From the NCBI RefSeq assembly GCF_000178855.1, contig NZ_ADVG01000004.1, forward strand, positions 1,798,001 to 1,862,000: DNA of 64,000 nucleotides. Direction: 5' to 3'. This document shows, one piece after another, positions 63,995-64,000 of the stretch. The position numbers and the translations under genes were made by a program. Source of the DNA: Ktedonobacter racemifer DSM 44963 (GTDB lineage Bacteria > Chloroflexota > Ktedonobacteria > Ktedonobacterales > Ktedonobacteraceae). Every line of letters begins with the position of its first letter. Within the stretch, counting starts at the first letter, position 1. Under the pieces are notes generated by a model that did not search any database, had not been told where the DNA came from, and was given only the letters and a program-made list of their open reading frames with translations.

Positions 63995-64000
63995 GGGTCT

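Noticed and set aside
1..64000. tRNA or rRNA genes
   Set aside because: No cloverleaf with a recognisable T-loop or conserved rRNA segment was noticed on either strand; a dedicated scan would be needed to exclude a tRNA.

Overview
The window looks like a piece of a large Chloroflexota genome of the class Ktedonobacteria. This is an inference from gene content and style: GC-rich core genes, zinc-ribbon membrane proteins, an S53 peptidase, sugar ABC cassettes, and a great variety of transposases. No rRNA, tRNA or CRISPR array was seen, so the assignment is not anchored by a marker gene.

Layout. 1-33 kb is mostly ordinary chromosome: a peptide-type ABC binding lipoprotein (partial), gamma-glutamyltransferase, an IS200/IS605-type element with TnpA, IscB and a candidate omega RNA, an MMPL exporter, a flavin amine oxidase, and a secreted S53 peptidase. 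A sugar-use region follows (MarR regulator, ABC binding protein and two permeases, clan GH-A glycosidase, LacI regulator, D-lyxose isomerase-like cupin). Then come an IS630 element, an ABC system with a long leader (double-length permease plus ATPase with an AAA-associated tail), and a pantothenate/branched-chain set transcribed panC-panB-ilvC. 33-54 kb is an accessory zone of broken or complete insertion sequences (IS481-like, ISKra4, IS1634, IS5, ISAzo13), inverted-repeat fragments and small cargo genes. 53.7-54.8 kb is a copper-type module (cupredoxin lipoprotein, CsoR, small ORF) with a clear promoter and two GC-tract dyads. 55-64 kb holds a broken tannase, a Firmicutes-like two-component system beside a permease remnant, and a 3'-truncated Tn3-family transposon with a tyrosine recombinase.

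Two patterns run through the window. First, about fifteen intergenic palindromes with arms of 14-35 bp, mostly perfect, sit next to core genes. Their arm sequences differ, but several abut the same 17-base GC-rich box, so they look like a repeat family with a constant flank and a variable core. Second, many otherwise intact genes carry one disabling lesion: an in-frame stop in ilvC, csoR and tannase, and indels in the sugar-binding protein and a small membrane protein. These are either real decay or sequencing errors, and read-level evidence would decide.
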